Shown in pieces: positions 1 to 7,154 of a stretch of DNA of 9,387 nt. The DNA comes from Lachnospiraceae bacterium UBA3401 (GTDB taxonomy: Bacteria; Bacillota; Clostridia; Lachnospirales; Lachnospiraceae), in contig DEPD01000038.1 of NCBI GenBank assembly GCA_002358575.1, positions 1 through 9,387 of the forward strand, in the 5' to 3' direction. The translations under genes and the position numbers were made by a program. The notes below the pieces were generated by a model that was not told where the DNA came from, did no database searches, and was given only the letters and a program-made list of their open reading frames with translations. Position 1 is the first letter of the stretch, and every line of letters begins with the position of its first letter.

Positions 1-186
1 TAACAGTTCAGCCATACCCATTCATAAGTTGTCGGATTGTACAATTTAACAAATAATTTAGTCTATTTCCGACAACTTATTTCATGTCGGGCGTCCGCCC
101 TATAAAATGGAATATACAAAATGCTTTATGTGAGCAAGCTCCCAACAGCATTTTGTATATTCGATTTTGCATGGCTGAACTGTTAC
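1..186. repeat. Multi-hairpin palindromic repeat unit (MITE-like)
   Basis: The outer arms are a perfect 15-bp inverted repeat, TAACAGTTCAGCCAT at 1-15 against its complement at 171-185. Between them lie three further hairpins: a 13-bp perfect stem (24-36 with 68-80), a short GC stem (89-92 with 97-100), and a 15-bp perfect stem (111-125 with 147-161) whose loop holds GAGC-AA-GCTC. The result is a cloverleaf-like fold without convincing coding content. It ends exactly where recognisable IS607 recombinase codons begin (about 187), so it appears inserted into, or fused to, that gene. The left edge may continue beyond the window. I infer a non-autonomous mobile or repetitive extragenic element; its family is not recognised. 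Confidence 0.7.
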
Positions 187-188
187 GA

Positions 189-320
189 ATAAATCATAAG
201 AAAAGGGGATTAAAAGAACTTATGAAACGGATATCACAAAATAAGGTTGATAAGGTAGTTCTTCTTTATAAAGATAGATTATTACGATTTAGGTTTAAGT
301 TAGTAGAACATATTGCTAGT
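189..320 (+). pseudogene. IS607-type serine recombinase TnpA, internal fragment
   Basis: Forty-four codons read as a piece of the catalytic domain of an IS607-family serine recombinase. They include KKRGLKELMKRISQNKVDK followed by VVLLYKDRLLRF and a helix ending VEHIAS. The RLLRF core is the family signature around the conserved Arg-rich part of the active site. Members usually read RFGFELVEYIAS; here it is RFRFKLVEHIAS, consistent with drift after inactivation. The N-terminal DNA-binding part and the nucleophilic Ser region are absent (replaced by the palindromic unit 1-186), and everything after codon AGT is lost at the second palindrome. The open frame can be extended from an ATG at 84 to 335, but both ends of it are palindrome sequence, not protein. 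Confidence 0.8.
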
Positions 321-387
321 ACACCGTTTTTTTAATCCTCGTATATCAAGCACTTTGTATACGAAGATTAAAAAAACGGTGTACTAG
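316..387. repeat. 72-bp near-perfect palindrome at the tnpA/tnpB join
   Basis: The arms 316-345 and 358-387 pair at 29 of 30 positions around a 12-nt loop (346-357). The single mismatch (C338 against A365) becomes a G-U pair if transcribed from the - strand. Both ends are CTAG. In each flank CTAG is also acceptable host sequence (part of codons for Ala-Ser in tnpA, for Leu-Glu in tnpB), so the unit may be a 64-bp core (320-383) flanked by a 4-bp CTAG direct repeat. Each arm carries a 7-bp T or A run, so it resembles but does not match an intrinsic terminator. It is probably a small palindromic insertion. Confidence 0.75.
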
Positions 388-905
388 AAAAACAAAAACA
401 CAGGTTACAGCGTTCCATATCAAGAAGATATGAGAAAAATAAGAAAGGAGAATGTTACTGCAAAACACGTAACATTATAAAAAGCGAAAAGAAACTTTTA
501 GAATTAAATTACAGACTAGCAAACAAACGCCAAAATTATTTGCATCAGACAACATCTTCTATCATAAAGCGAGAACCAAGATTTATCTGTTTAGAAGATT
601 TGAATGTAAGTGGAATGATGAAAAACAAGCATTTATCCAAAGCAGTGCAGAGGCAAGGTTTCTATGAATTTAGAAGACAGATTGAATACGAATCCGAATG
701 AAACAATATTCAAGTAATTATTGCAGACAGTTTTTTTCCGAGTTCAAAACTATGCAGTTGTTGTGGAAGAATTAAAAAGGATTTAAAGCTGTCAGAGCGT
801 ATTTATAAATGTGAATGTGGAAACGTAATTGATAGAAACTATCAAGCTGCATTAAATCTAAAAAAATATGGAGAAATGTTTTTAAAACAGCAGTCTATAG
901 CATAA
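384..905 (+). pseudogene. TnpB (IS607-associated RuvC-like nuclease), C-terminal half, inactivated
   Basis: The frame gives EKQKHRLQRSISRRYEKNKK, a RuvC-II block with ICLEDLNVSGMMKN (the Glu is the second catalytic acid), then FFPSSKLCSCCG and YKCECG, the CxxC/CxC zinc finger, and DRNYQAALNL at the RuvC-III position. TnpB is an RNA-guided endonuclease encoded by IS200/IS605 and IS607 elements. Three defects are visible: the RuvC-I half with the first catalytic Asp is missing; a TGA at 699-701 stands where relatives have Trp in KWNNIQ; and the Asp expected before x-N/Q-AA in the DRDxxAA motif is Asn. The stop is TAA at 903-905. It is clearly dead as a nuclease unless complemented in trans. Confidence 0.85.
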
Positions 906-1040
906 CACTTTTGAAGTTATCACAGATATGTGCTGATACGTTAGTCAAGAATTTACGCCTATGGAGAGTACAATGTGTTTGGAGGGCGAACCCATCGAAC
1001 TTGTGAGTAGTATTTGAATTTATTCAGTACGAAAACATAC
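906..1040 (+). ncRNA. Candidate omega-RNA (TnpB guide RNA) scaffold region, probably relic
   Basis: In IS605/IS607 elements the guide RNA scaffold overlaps or follows the 3' end of tnpB, on the same strand, and runs to the right end of the element, with the guide taken from flanking DNA. This stretch lies in that place, has no open frame, and ends next to a different gene remnant. I assign it by position and a general resemblance to clostridial IS607 3' regions; I could not fold it fully. Both limits are approximate. Confidence 0.35.
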
Positions 1041-1179
1041 TCTTGAAGTAGGAATGAAAGCAATCATTTCAGCTAGACGGATGATAGCCATAGGGAAATA
1101 TGCCTTGGATGAGATTGCAAATATTTCCGGACTTTCTCTTGATGAAGTAAAGAAACTGCAGGCAGATAAAAATATATAG
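1018..1179 (+). pseudogene. C-terminal tail of a Rpn/PD-(D/E)XK nuclease-family transposase-like protein
   Basis: After a TGA at 1015-1017 a frame stays open to TAG at 1177-1179. It reads SARRMIAIGKYALDEIANIS followed by GLSLDEVKKLQ. This is the typical C-terminal tail of Rpn-family (recombination-promoting nuclease, PD-(D/E)XK fold) proteins common in Lachnospiraceae: a basic helix, then a small helix-turn-helix-like segment. The nuclease domain is not present, and there is no start codon with a ribosome binding site. The simplest reading is that an IS607-like element inserted in this gene and left only the 3' end here. The first dozen codons could belong to the element rather than the gene. 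Confidence 0.65.
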
Positions 1180-1187
1180 ATATATTA

Positions 1188-1210
1188 GAGGAGCTTATTT
1201 AAGGCTCCTC
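1188..1210 (-). terminator. Possible weak intrinsic terminator at the operon end
   Basis: GAGGAGC (1188-1194) and GCTCCTC (1204-1210) form a 7-bp stem around a 9-nt loop that contains the stop codon of the lipoprotein gene. On the - strand it is followed by an AT-rich tract with a short T run only about 20 nt later, so it is not a textbook Rho-independent terminator. On the + strand no T run follows. Confidence 0.4.
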
Positions 1211-2392
1211 ATCTTCTGTACTTTTGAATGGATAGCGGCATGTTGCATTCCATAGAATCCACTCCTCATATCCCGCATCATACACCGCCTGTATCTGCTC
1301 TTGTATCTCTTTTTCTCCATAAGATATATGGCCTTTCACCCACGTTGCCGTAAAAGACTGCAGCCAGGGACGCACTATAACTGTACTTTGGCTTTGGTCC
1401 TCCTCTGTACCCTGTTTTAATGCTTCCTGTGACAGCAATAATGCCTGATACACTGTGTCATGTGGGTGTGCGTCGGGCACATCAAAGCCAAACACACCAG
1501 GTCCATAATGAGAGGGATACACCATGGGACTAAGCACATCCACAACATTTCCAAGCGCTGCATAATTCTGTCCAACACGCTCAATATCTGTCTCACTGCC
1601 AATGACAGTTCCAAACACATCCGCTGTCACAACAATTTCTTTTTCGTGCAGCCGTTCACAAGCATAGGACAAAAATCCTGAGATTGCCTGCTCCTTTGTA
1701 AAAGTAGTCCTATCCCCCCCGTAATCGGCGGCGTCAGCATCACTTCCAATTGGAAAACGCACATAGTCAAACTGCACCTCGTCAAATCCTACCTCTGCCG
1801 CCGCCAGCGCAATCTCTGTCAAATAAGCCCACACTGCCTCCTGATAAGGGTTGACCCACGCTAAACCATAGGCGTCTGTGACAAAGCCACCATCTGACTT
1901 TTTTAAGGCACAATCTGTATAATTTTGTGCAAAAATAGGGTCCTTAAAACAGATAATTCGCGCAATGGTGTAGATTCCATGCTCTTTTAAAACGGTCATA
2001 AGCGCATGAATATCCTTAATATATGCAACACCATTCCCCATTGCCTGCACAGAACTTGTCTCCATTTTCCAAGTGATTTCTCCCTCGTCGTTTTTTACAT
2101 CAATCACCATTGTATTGAGTTCTGTCGCATCCACAAGCGCAATCAAGTCATTCATGCGCTCGCTGCCTGCCACATTTCCCGTCACATAAATCCCTTTTAC
2201 TTTGGGACGTTCTTTCTCTGGAAGCATCTCCTCCTCTGTGCTCATAACTTGCTCCTCTGACAGTTCGATTGGCATTTCAACCGTCTGCATATTGTCCGTA
2301 AACTCCGCCTGCTTATCCCCGCACGATATCAGAAAAAGCATTGTTATCCAAAGGAAAAAAATCAATGTTTTTGCTCTTTTCAGCCTTCGCAT
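1199..2392 (-). CDS. Lipoprotein with DUF4015-type putative glycoside hydrolase domain
   Basis: The 397-residue protein starts with a positively charged stretch and a hydrophobic segment ending in the lipobox LISC, with Cys24 as the expected lipidation site, so it should be anchored on the outer face of the membrane. Residues 25-63 are an acidic linker. From about 64 the sequence matches the DUF4015 (putative glycosidase, TIM-barrel-like) family: KGIYVTG (66-72), VIDVKNDEG (96-104), ARIICFKDP (144-152), WVNPYQ (179-184), GFDEVQFDYVRFP (202-214), SPMVYPSHY (288-296), RPWLQ (341-345) and WILWNA (378-383). The acidic residues in the DEVQFDYVRFP block are likely active-site candidates, by family analogy. 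The ATG is preceded by GGGGG at 7 nt and lies inside the end of the TPR-like gene (13-nt overlap), indicating translational coupling. The substrate is unknown; cell-wall or exopolysaccharide glycan is a guess. Confidence 0.85.
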   Translation of the reverse strand: MRRLKRAKTLIFFLWITMLFLISCGDKQAEFTDNMQTVEMPIELSEEQVMSTEEEMLPEKERPKVKGIYVTGNVAGSERMNDLIALVDATELNTMVIDVKNDEGEITWKMETSSVQAMGNGVAYIKDIHALMTVLKEHGIYTIARIICFKDPIFAQNYTDCALKKSDGGFVTDAYGLAWVNPYQEAVWAYLTEIALAAAEVGFDEVQFDYVRFPIGSDADAADYGGDRTTFTKEQAISGFLSYACERLHEKEIVVTADVFGTVIGSETDIERVGQNYAALGNVVDVLSPMVYPSHYGPGVFGFDVPDAHPHDTVYQALLLSQEALKQGTEEDQSQSTVIVRPWLQSFTATWVKGHISYGEKEIQEQIQAVYDAGYEEWILWNATCRYPFKSTEDEEP

Positions 2393-3600
2393 TTATATTC
2401 CCCCAAAAATGCCTCATGATAATCTGCTTTCACACGCTCATAATCAAATTGTTCCCGCACCTGTGCAAACTTTCTGCCGTATGTGTCTGCTTTTTTCTGT
2501 AAATAATCGCTAAATTCCAGCGTTGAAACTTGTCCTGCTTCATCTGTCTCCAATTCTGGCAACACAATGGAAATCTTATGGATACCGCCTTTGTCCATCA
2601 ATCGAAAATAGCACAACCACTGTAAAAATTCATACATATTTCCAATGGTTGTATTTTTATTTTCATTTTTAATAGCCTCCAGCACTTGCTGCAAATCCTC
2701 CTCTATTCTATCAAAATATCCACCGTAAACGCCCATTAGTCTCTGAAAAGAGCCATTGTCTGGAGCGCATTGATTTTTGCGGTCCAATTTGCTCCAATAC
2801 TTCTTATAAAAATAGTGAAATGCATCTACTCTGCCGCTGCGCACAGACATACACAACATGCATACATACATGGCATCCAGCTGTACCATTTCACAGTTTT
2901 TGTAGCACCACTGATATTTTTGCGGAATATTTTTGTGAAGCATATTCAGCATCAATTCCTCCGCTTTTTGGTCCTGCCCTGCCAGAAGAAGCTGTCCCAG
3001 ATATGGCAAATGACCGCAGACATAACAATATGTCTGTGCCATATCATCTGCATAAACCAAAAATTTACGCGCTGCCTCCTGTGTTCTCTTCGTATCCCGA
3101 TACAACATACCCAACTTTATCAAATCGGAATAGTAGGTATACTCCTTGCCAAATCGAAGTACTGCCTGCTCATATCGTTTTAGGAAAATTTCCATTTTTG
3201 CATCATCAATCTGATAATACTCATAATATGCTTCAAAGATTTTCTCATAAATCCATGTATTTAAAGCACCTAAAAGCGTATTGGGATAATTGGGAAGCTC
3301 CCTCTCCATATGCGCATCATAGTCTTTATAATAAACTTCTGCATATTTTACAATCTCCGCATAATTATGAACACGACTGTTTAGATTCATCAGATCATCT
3401 ATCGTTTCAAAGTACAAATACCATTCGTTCTCCTGTTTGGAAAGCATTAGAATTTTCTTTAGCATTGATGACAACGATTCATAATTGTCATTATACAGCC
3501 CATAACTGCCACACGTCATATTTTGTACACTTCTCACCAATCTGGCAAGCTCTTCTGTTTTCAGTTGCACAACCCGCGCACCAAAACCGCTAAGCATCAT
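2380..3600 (-). CDS. TPR-like helical-repeat protein, probable partner of the HSP90-family protein
   Basis: This 406-residue protein has no signal peptide or membrane segment and is almost entirely helical, with spaced aromatic and small residues as in tetratricopeptide repeats. The clearest repeat-like stretches are about 80-95, 155-185 (LIKLGMLYRDTKRTQEAARK), 195-222 (LPYLGQLLLAGQDQKAEELM) and 240-270. It has ten Cys, six of them in three close pairs: C192/C195, C232/C236 and C247/C250. I place the start at the ATG at 3600, preceded by AGGAGG 9 nt upstream, rather than at 3636, which would overlap the HSP90 gene by 47 nt and has no better ribosome binding site. With this start the overlap is 11 nt. 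I infer a co-chaperone or scaffold role from the neighbour and the fold type only; no specific family is recognised. Confidence 0.75.
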   Translation of the reverse strand: MMLSGFGARVVQLKTEELARLVRSVQNMTCGSYGLYNDNYESLSSMLKKILMLSKQENEWYLYFETIDDLMNLNSRVHNYAEIVKYAEVYYKDYDAHMERELPNYPNTLLGALNTWIYEKIFEAYYEYYQIDDAKMEIFLKRYEQAVLRFGKEYTYYSDLIKLGMLYRDTKRTQEAARKFLVYADDMAQTYCYVCGHLPYLGQLLLAGQDQKAEELMLNMLHKNIPQKYQWCYKNCEMVQLDAMYVCMLCMSVRSGRVDAFHYFYKKYWSKLDRKNQCAPDNGSFQRLMGVYGGYFDRIEEDLQQVLEAIKNENKNTTIGNMYEFLQWLCYFRLMDKGGIHKISIVLPELETDEAGQVSTLEFSDYLQKKADTYGRKFAQVREQFDYERVKADYHEAFLGEYKCEG

Positions 3601-5389
3601 ACTGCAATCCCTCCTGTTCGCCCCCATAAAGGGCATACTCCATTAATTTTTGCAAACTTTTGTTCATTAGTTCCATCTCTGCACCGCCCAATGTATAGTG
3701 ACCTGCAAGCAACGCCTGTATGTAAATTACCTGAATGATATTTTGAGCAAGCCCTGCGTCTAAAACCTGCCTCAAACTTTGAATAAAACTGTTCTCGCTA
3801 TTTAGATACAACATATCTTTGCTCTTCTCATCCTCCGAATCTCCAAAGTCAAATCCTTCAAAAAACCCAGAAAAGCTGTTGCTGTCCATTGTCTCCTGAA
3901 ACAGTGCATCCTCTCCTTGCACATATAGTGCCTGTAAACTGGCTGGTGAAAACTTTTTCAACGAGATGCCACAGTGCATTTTTTCCAATCCCTGACGAGC
4001 ATAATTCAGAAAATATTGCAATTCCTGTGCTTGTTCTGCTGATGCATCCGCAAGCAAATTGTCATAGGAAGAATTGTCAAACACGGCAATTTTTACATTT
4101 TTATAATACTTTGGTAACTTTTGCAAAATACCCGCATCGTAGAGATAACCACCGTTGACCAGAAGGCTTCCTGTCCCTTCCACCAATGGGCTAAGCCGCC
4201 TAAAATCATCGACTTGTAAGCAATAGCTAACTGGAAACTTTTTCGACGCGTTCACAATCTGAAATCCTGTCAAAATTCCCTGGTTCGTTGGAAATGTTAG
4301 AAATGGGAAAAACAGTTTGAAAATCTGCTCATTTTCTATTACCAGCGATTTGATTGCAACATTGTGAATCTGCGCAAGCTGCTTTAATTTTCGCACGTCA
4401 TATTGAGACAGCGAGACAAAATAATCAAAAATGCACTTTTCAACCTGTCCCTTTGCTCTCAATAGTTTATGGTCTTTTGTAAATCCCTCCCTGGAAGCAT
4501 TGGGTGTCAGATCGTCCAAATTAATAATACAGCGTGTGAAAAATGCCCATTTTGGTATCAGCTCTTTGCCATCATCTGTCACATACATATTTTTTAGAAA
4601 AATCTTGTGTCGAATAGGGGTGTTTGCACTGATCTGTCTAGTAGAAATATAAGCATAGCCTTTGATGTTATCACCAATCAGCGGTATCACATCAAAGAAA
4701 GTCTCCTCAAATACTTGTTCCCCAAATTCCATAATGTCATCTGCCATGCTCAAAGGCTGACGCCACGGAATAAAATTTTGGTTGACAACCTGCTTGTTGT
4801 TTTCGCCGTCAAAATACACTGGAATTTTTAGCAAAAAACCATATTCTGACAAATCATCAATAATTTCCTGCTCTGTAAAAAATTGATATTTTGCCCCTGT
4901 AAGTTTTAAAAAGACTTGCGTTCCCGCCTCAATCTGTTTTTTAGGTTCTGTGATCACATAAGAACCATCACTTTTGCCAACCCACTGATACGGCTTTCCT
5001 TCCGTTGCAGAACAAGTAATTACTTTAATCTCATTTGCCACCAAAAAGCAGGACAATAGTCCAATGCCAAACTGCCCAATATAACTGCTGCGCACTGAGT
5101 CATCCCGCTTGGAGGATTGTCCAATAACGGAGAGAAATGCATGGATCTCCTCTTTTGTCAGCCCAATGCCATTGTCGGCAAAAATAAGCTCTGCGCCGTT
5201 GCCTTTCCTGCGATAAGTCACTGTAATCTTTGACTCTGGGCAAGCTGTATCTGCCTTTTTGCGCGCCGCAATGGCATCGACAGCATTCTGCAAAAGCTCC
5301 CGCAGAAATACCTTGTCGCTGGAATACAAATTGTCACTCAATAACCGAATAATTCCCTTTAAATCCACCTTAAAATTATAGTTTCCCAT
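3590..5389 (-). CDS. Divergent HSP90-family ATPase (HtpG-like)
   Basis: The 599-residue protein has an N-terminal GHKL ATPase domain: ELLQNAVDAI at 31-40 (Glu31 as general base, Asn35 for Mg), DNGIGL at 72-77 (Asp72 binds adenine) and the lid IGQFGIGLLSCFLVANE at 104-120. The middle domain has the catalytic loop TPNASREGF at 295-303, with Arg300 in the place of the Arg that contacts the ATP phosphates. The C-terminal 530-599 resembles the HSP90 dimerisation region (QVIYIQALLAGHYTLGG). An acidic, Ser/Phe-rich segment lies at 500-525. Length is close to HtpG (624 in E. coli), but the motifs match the separate 'HSP90 family protein' group of Clostridia and actinobacteria rather than orthodox HtpG. 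The start at 5389 is set by AAGGAGGA 5 nt upstream; a longer frame from 5434 would overlap the exporter gene. It sits 19 nt after that gene and overlaps the TPR-like gene. Cytoplasmic; client unknown. Confidence 0.9.
   Translation of the reverse strand: MGNYNFKVDLKGIIRLLSDNLYSSDKVFLRELLQNAVDAIAARKKADTACPESKITVTYRRKGNGAELIFADNGIGLTKEEIHAFLSVIGQSSKRDDSVRSSYIGQFGIGLLSCFLVANEIKVITCSATEGKPYQWVGKSDGSYVITEPKKQIEAGTQVFLKLTGAKYQFFTEQEIIDDLSEYGFLLKIPVYFDGENNKQVVNQNFIPWRQPLSMADDIMEFGEQVFEETFFDVIPLIGDNIKGYAYISTRQISANTPIRHKIFLKNMYVTDDGKELIPKWAFFTRCIINLDDLTPNASREGFTKDHKLLRAKGQVEKCIFDYFVSLSQYDVRKLKQLAQIHNVAIKSLVIENEQIFKLFFPFLTFPTNQGILTGFQIVNASKKFPVSYCLQVDDFRRLSPLVEGTGSLLVNGGYLYDAGILQKLPKYYKNVKIAVFDNSSYDNLLADASAEQAQELQYFLNYARQGLEKMHCGISLKKFSPASLQALYVQGEDALFQETMDSNSFSGFFEGFDFGDSEDEKSKDMLYLNSENSFIQSLRQVLDAGLAQNIIQVIYIQALLAGHYTLGGAEMELMNKSLQKLMEYALYGGEQEGLQYDA
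3610..3615 (-). promoter_or_regulatory. Ribosome binding site that fixes the TPR-like gene start
   Basis: A perfect AGGAGG lies inside the last codons of the HSP90 gene, 9 nt before tandem ATG codons at 3600 and 3597. It argues against the upstream ATG at 3636 and implies that ribosomes finishing HSP90 re-initiate here. Confidence 0.8.
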
Positions 5390-5394
5390 AAAAA

Positions 5395-5402
5395 TCCTCC
5401 TT
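5395..5402 (-). promoter_or_regulatory. Ribosome binding site of the HSP90-family gene
   Basis: AAGGAGGA, 5 nt before the ATG at 5389, lies in the 19-nt gap after the stop of the exporter gene. It decides between this start and the in-frame ATG at 5434, which lies inside the exporter gene. Confidence 0.8.
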
Positions 5403-5408
5403 TTTATT

Positions 5409-7154
5409 TTACCTTTCCACCAACTGCAAGTCATACAATTTCCGATACATTCCTCCTAGCTGCAGCAGTTCTTGGTGTGTACCGCTTTCCCTGATTTCAC
5501 CTTTGTGCATCACAATAATCTTGTCGGCGTGCTGTATTGTGGACAGACGGTGCGCCACCATAATTGTTGTTCTGCCCTCCATCAGTTTTTCCAATGCTTG
5601 TGTGATAAGGCTCTCTGTCTCGGTGTCAATGTTGGCTGTCGCTTCATCCAGCACAAGAATTGTCGGCTGATATGCAAGCGTGCGCGCAAACGAGAGTAAT
5701 TGCCGCTGCCCTGCGGAAAGTGTACTGCCGCGTTCTGTCACTGGCTCATCAAAACCATTTGGCATTTTATTGATAAAGGAATCCGCATTTACAATATGCG
5801 TTGCGCGTTCAATTTCCTCCCGCGAAATCTCTTCATTGTTCAGCGAAATATTCCCTTTAATATCCCCTGTAAAAAGAAACACATCCTGCTGCACCTGACC
5901 AATTGCATGGCGCAAAACATTTTTATCAATCTCTTTAATATTCACACCGTCTATTAAAATTTCTCCCCGCTGGATATCGTAATAGCGCCCAATCAGATTC
6001 AATATTGAGGATTTCCCAGCGCCTGTAGCCCCTACAAAGGCAATTTTTTCCCCCGGTTCAATGCAAAAACTCACATCTTTTAAAATATAATCCTCTTTTT
6101 CATAGGCAAACCAGACGTGTCGAAATTCAATCCGGCCGTTCATTGCGACAGTTCGCGGGTGTTCTGGATTGACGATCTCTGGCTTTTCGTCTAAGATAGA
6201 AAAAATCTTTTCCGCAGATGCAAGAGACGACTGCAATGTTCCAAACTGCTCAGCCAACTCCTGAATTGGCTCGAAAAAAGAACTAATATAATTGATAAAC
6301 ACAAATAATGTTCCCAATGATACTGTCCCCGCCAGCACAGAGGCACTTCCCTGCCCAATCACAATCACCATTGCAAAGACAGACAGCATGTAAATTGATG
6401 GGCGAAAAATAGCAAAAGTTAGAACCTCCCGCCAGTTTGCTCGAAAAAGCTGTTTGCTTTTCCATGAAAATTCCTCAAATTTCTCCTGCTCCCGCGCAAA
6501 AATCTGTATTAGTTTCATACCAGAGATGTGCTCGGACAAAAATGTATTCAATTCCGTAATACGTGTTCTTGTAACGCGGTATGCCTTTCTTGACATATAG
6601 CGAAAAAAAACGGTCAGCCCTGTCACAAACGGAATCAAAATAAATGAGTACAGTGCCATACGCAAGTCAATCGAGAGCATTACAAGTGCAAAACCTAGGA
6701 TTTTTACTGTATTCTTAAATAATTTTGCAAGGATTTGTGAAAAGAGCTCGTTGACCGCCTCCGTGTCATTGGATACCCGCGTCACCAACTTTCCCACAGG
6801 CTGCGTGTTAAAAAAATTGACAGACAAACTGTGAATATGCGCAAACACTTCCTCGCGCATCTTGTAGATAATAGACTGCCCCACATTCTGCAAAATCCAA
6901 GTATTGGAGGCATTGAACACAAAACCCAAGAGGAGCATTAGCGCATACAAGGCTCCTGCGCGCAAAATCCCTGCAAAAGCTTCCTCTATCGCCAATGCAG
7001 AACCTATCTGTTCAGAACTGCCAATATAGTTGTCAATGGCATTTCCAATAATAATCGGTTTGTATAACTCTACACCAATCAGCGCAACTACCAGCACTGA
7101 GGAGAGCAGCATCAACCATTTATGCGGTTTTAAATATGTTAATAACCGTTTCAT
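5409..7154 (-). CDS. ABC exporter half-transporter B (ATPase-competent subunit)
   Basis: This 581-residue protein is a membrane-plus-ATPase fusion of the type-IV exporter fold. About six membrane segments lie at 14-34, 66-86, 145-160, 166-184, 252-272 and 279-299. The nucleotide-binding domain has Walker A GATGAGKSS (375-383, Lys381), the Q-loop around Gln422/423, signature LSAGQ (479-483), Walker B ILVLDE with catalytic Glu504, and the switch His535. The signature is one residue off LSGGQ. It follows its partner gene by 80 nt and is preceded by AGAAGGGG at 6 nt. The two proteins match the pattern of heterodimeric exporters (BmrC/BmrD, LmrC/LmrD, TM287/288 type), in which this subunit supplies the catalytic Glu. 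The substrate (drug, lipid or peptide) cannot be told; no peptidase domain is present. Confidence 0.9.
   Translation of the reverse strand: MKRLLTYLKPHKWLMLLSSVLVVALIGVELYKPIIIGNAIDNYIGSSEQIGSALAIEEAFAGILRAGALYALMLLLGFVFNASNTWILQNVGQSIIYKMREEVFAHIHSLSVNFFNTQPVGKLVTRVSNDTEAVNELFSQILAKLFKNTVKILGFALVMLSIDLRMALYSFILIPFVTGLTVFFRYMSRKAYRVTRTRITELNTFLSEHISGMKLIQIFAREQEKFEEFSWKSKQLFRANWREVLTFAIFRPSIYMLSVFAMVIVIGQGSASVLAGTVSLGTLFVFINYISSFFEPIQELAEQFGTLQSSLASAEKIFSILDEKPEIVNPEHPRTVAMNGRIEFRHVWFAYEKEDYILKDVSFCIEPGEKIAFVGATGAGKSSILNLIGRYYDIQRGEILIDGVNIKEIDKNVLRHAIGQVQQDVFLFTGDIKGNISLNNEEISREEIERATHIVNADSFINKMPNGFDEPVTERGSTLSAGQRQLLSFARTLAYQPTILVLDEATANIDTETESLITQALEKLMEGRTTIMVAHRLSTIQHADKIIVMHKGEIRESGTHQELLQLGGMYRKLYDLQLVER

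Larger units (their letters stand above)
187..1050 (+). mobile_element. Decayed IS607-like element (tnpA-tnpB relic)
   Basis: An internal serine-recombinase fragment is followed on the same strand by the C-terminal half of an RNA-guided nuclease-type TnpB, the gene order of IS607 elements. The 3' part of tnpA and the 5' part of tnpB are missing, and a 72-bp palindrome sits at the join. TnpB also has an in-frame stop. The right boundary is uncertain and lies somewhere between 1017 and about 1050, where the sequence changes to the tail of a Rpn-family gene. The element cannot be autonomous. Copies elsewhere in the genome would define its ends. Confidence 0.75.

Noticed and set aside
84..335. 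An 83-codon + strand frame beginning MSGVRPIKWN
   Set aside because: The first third is hairpin DNA of the palindromic unit and the end is in the second palindrome; only the middle 44 codons are recombinase sequence.
1..400. CRISPR array
   Set aside because: The repeats are inverted pairs forming hairpins, not regularly spaced direct repeats.
2820..3593. A 257-codon + strand frame
   Set aside because: It lies opposite the TPR-like gene, is rich in His, Ser and Cys with no recognisable domain, and has no ribosome binding site: an antisense shadow.
3590..5389. Calling this gene htpG
   Set aside because: The motifs (ELLQNAVDA, LTPNASREGF) and the divergent middle and C-terminal parts fit the separate HSP90-family group better than orthodox HtpG, so no symbol is given.
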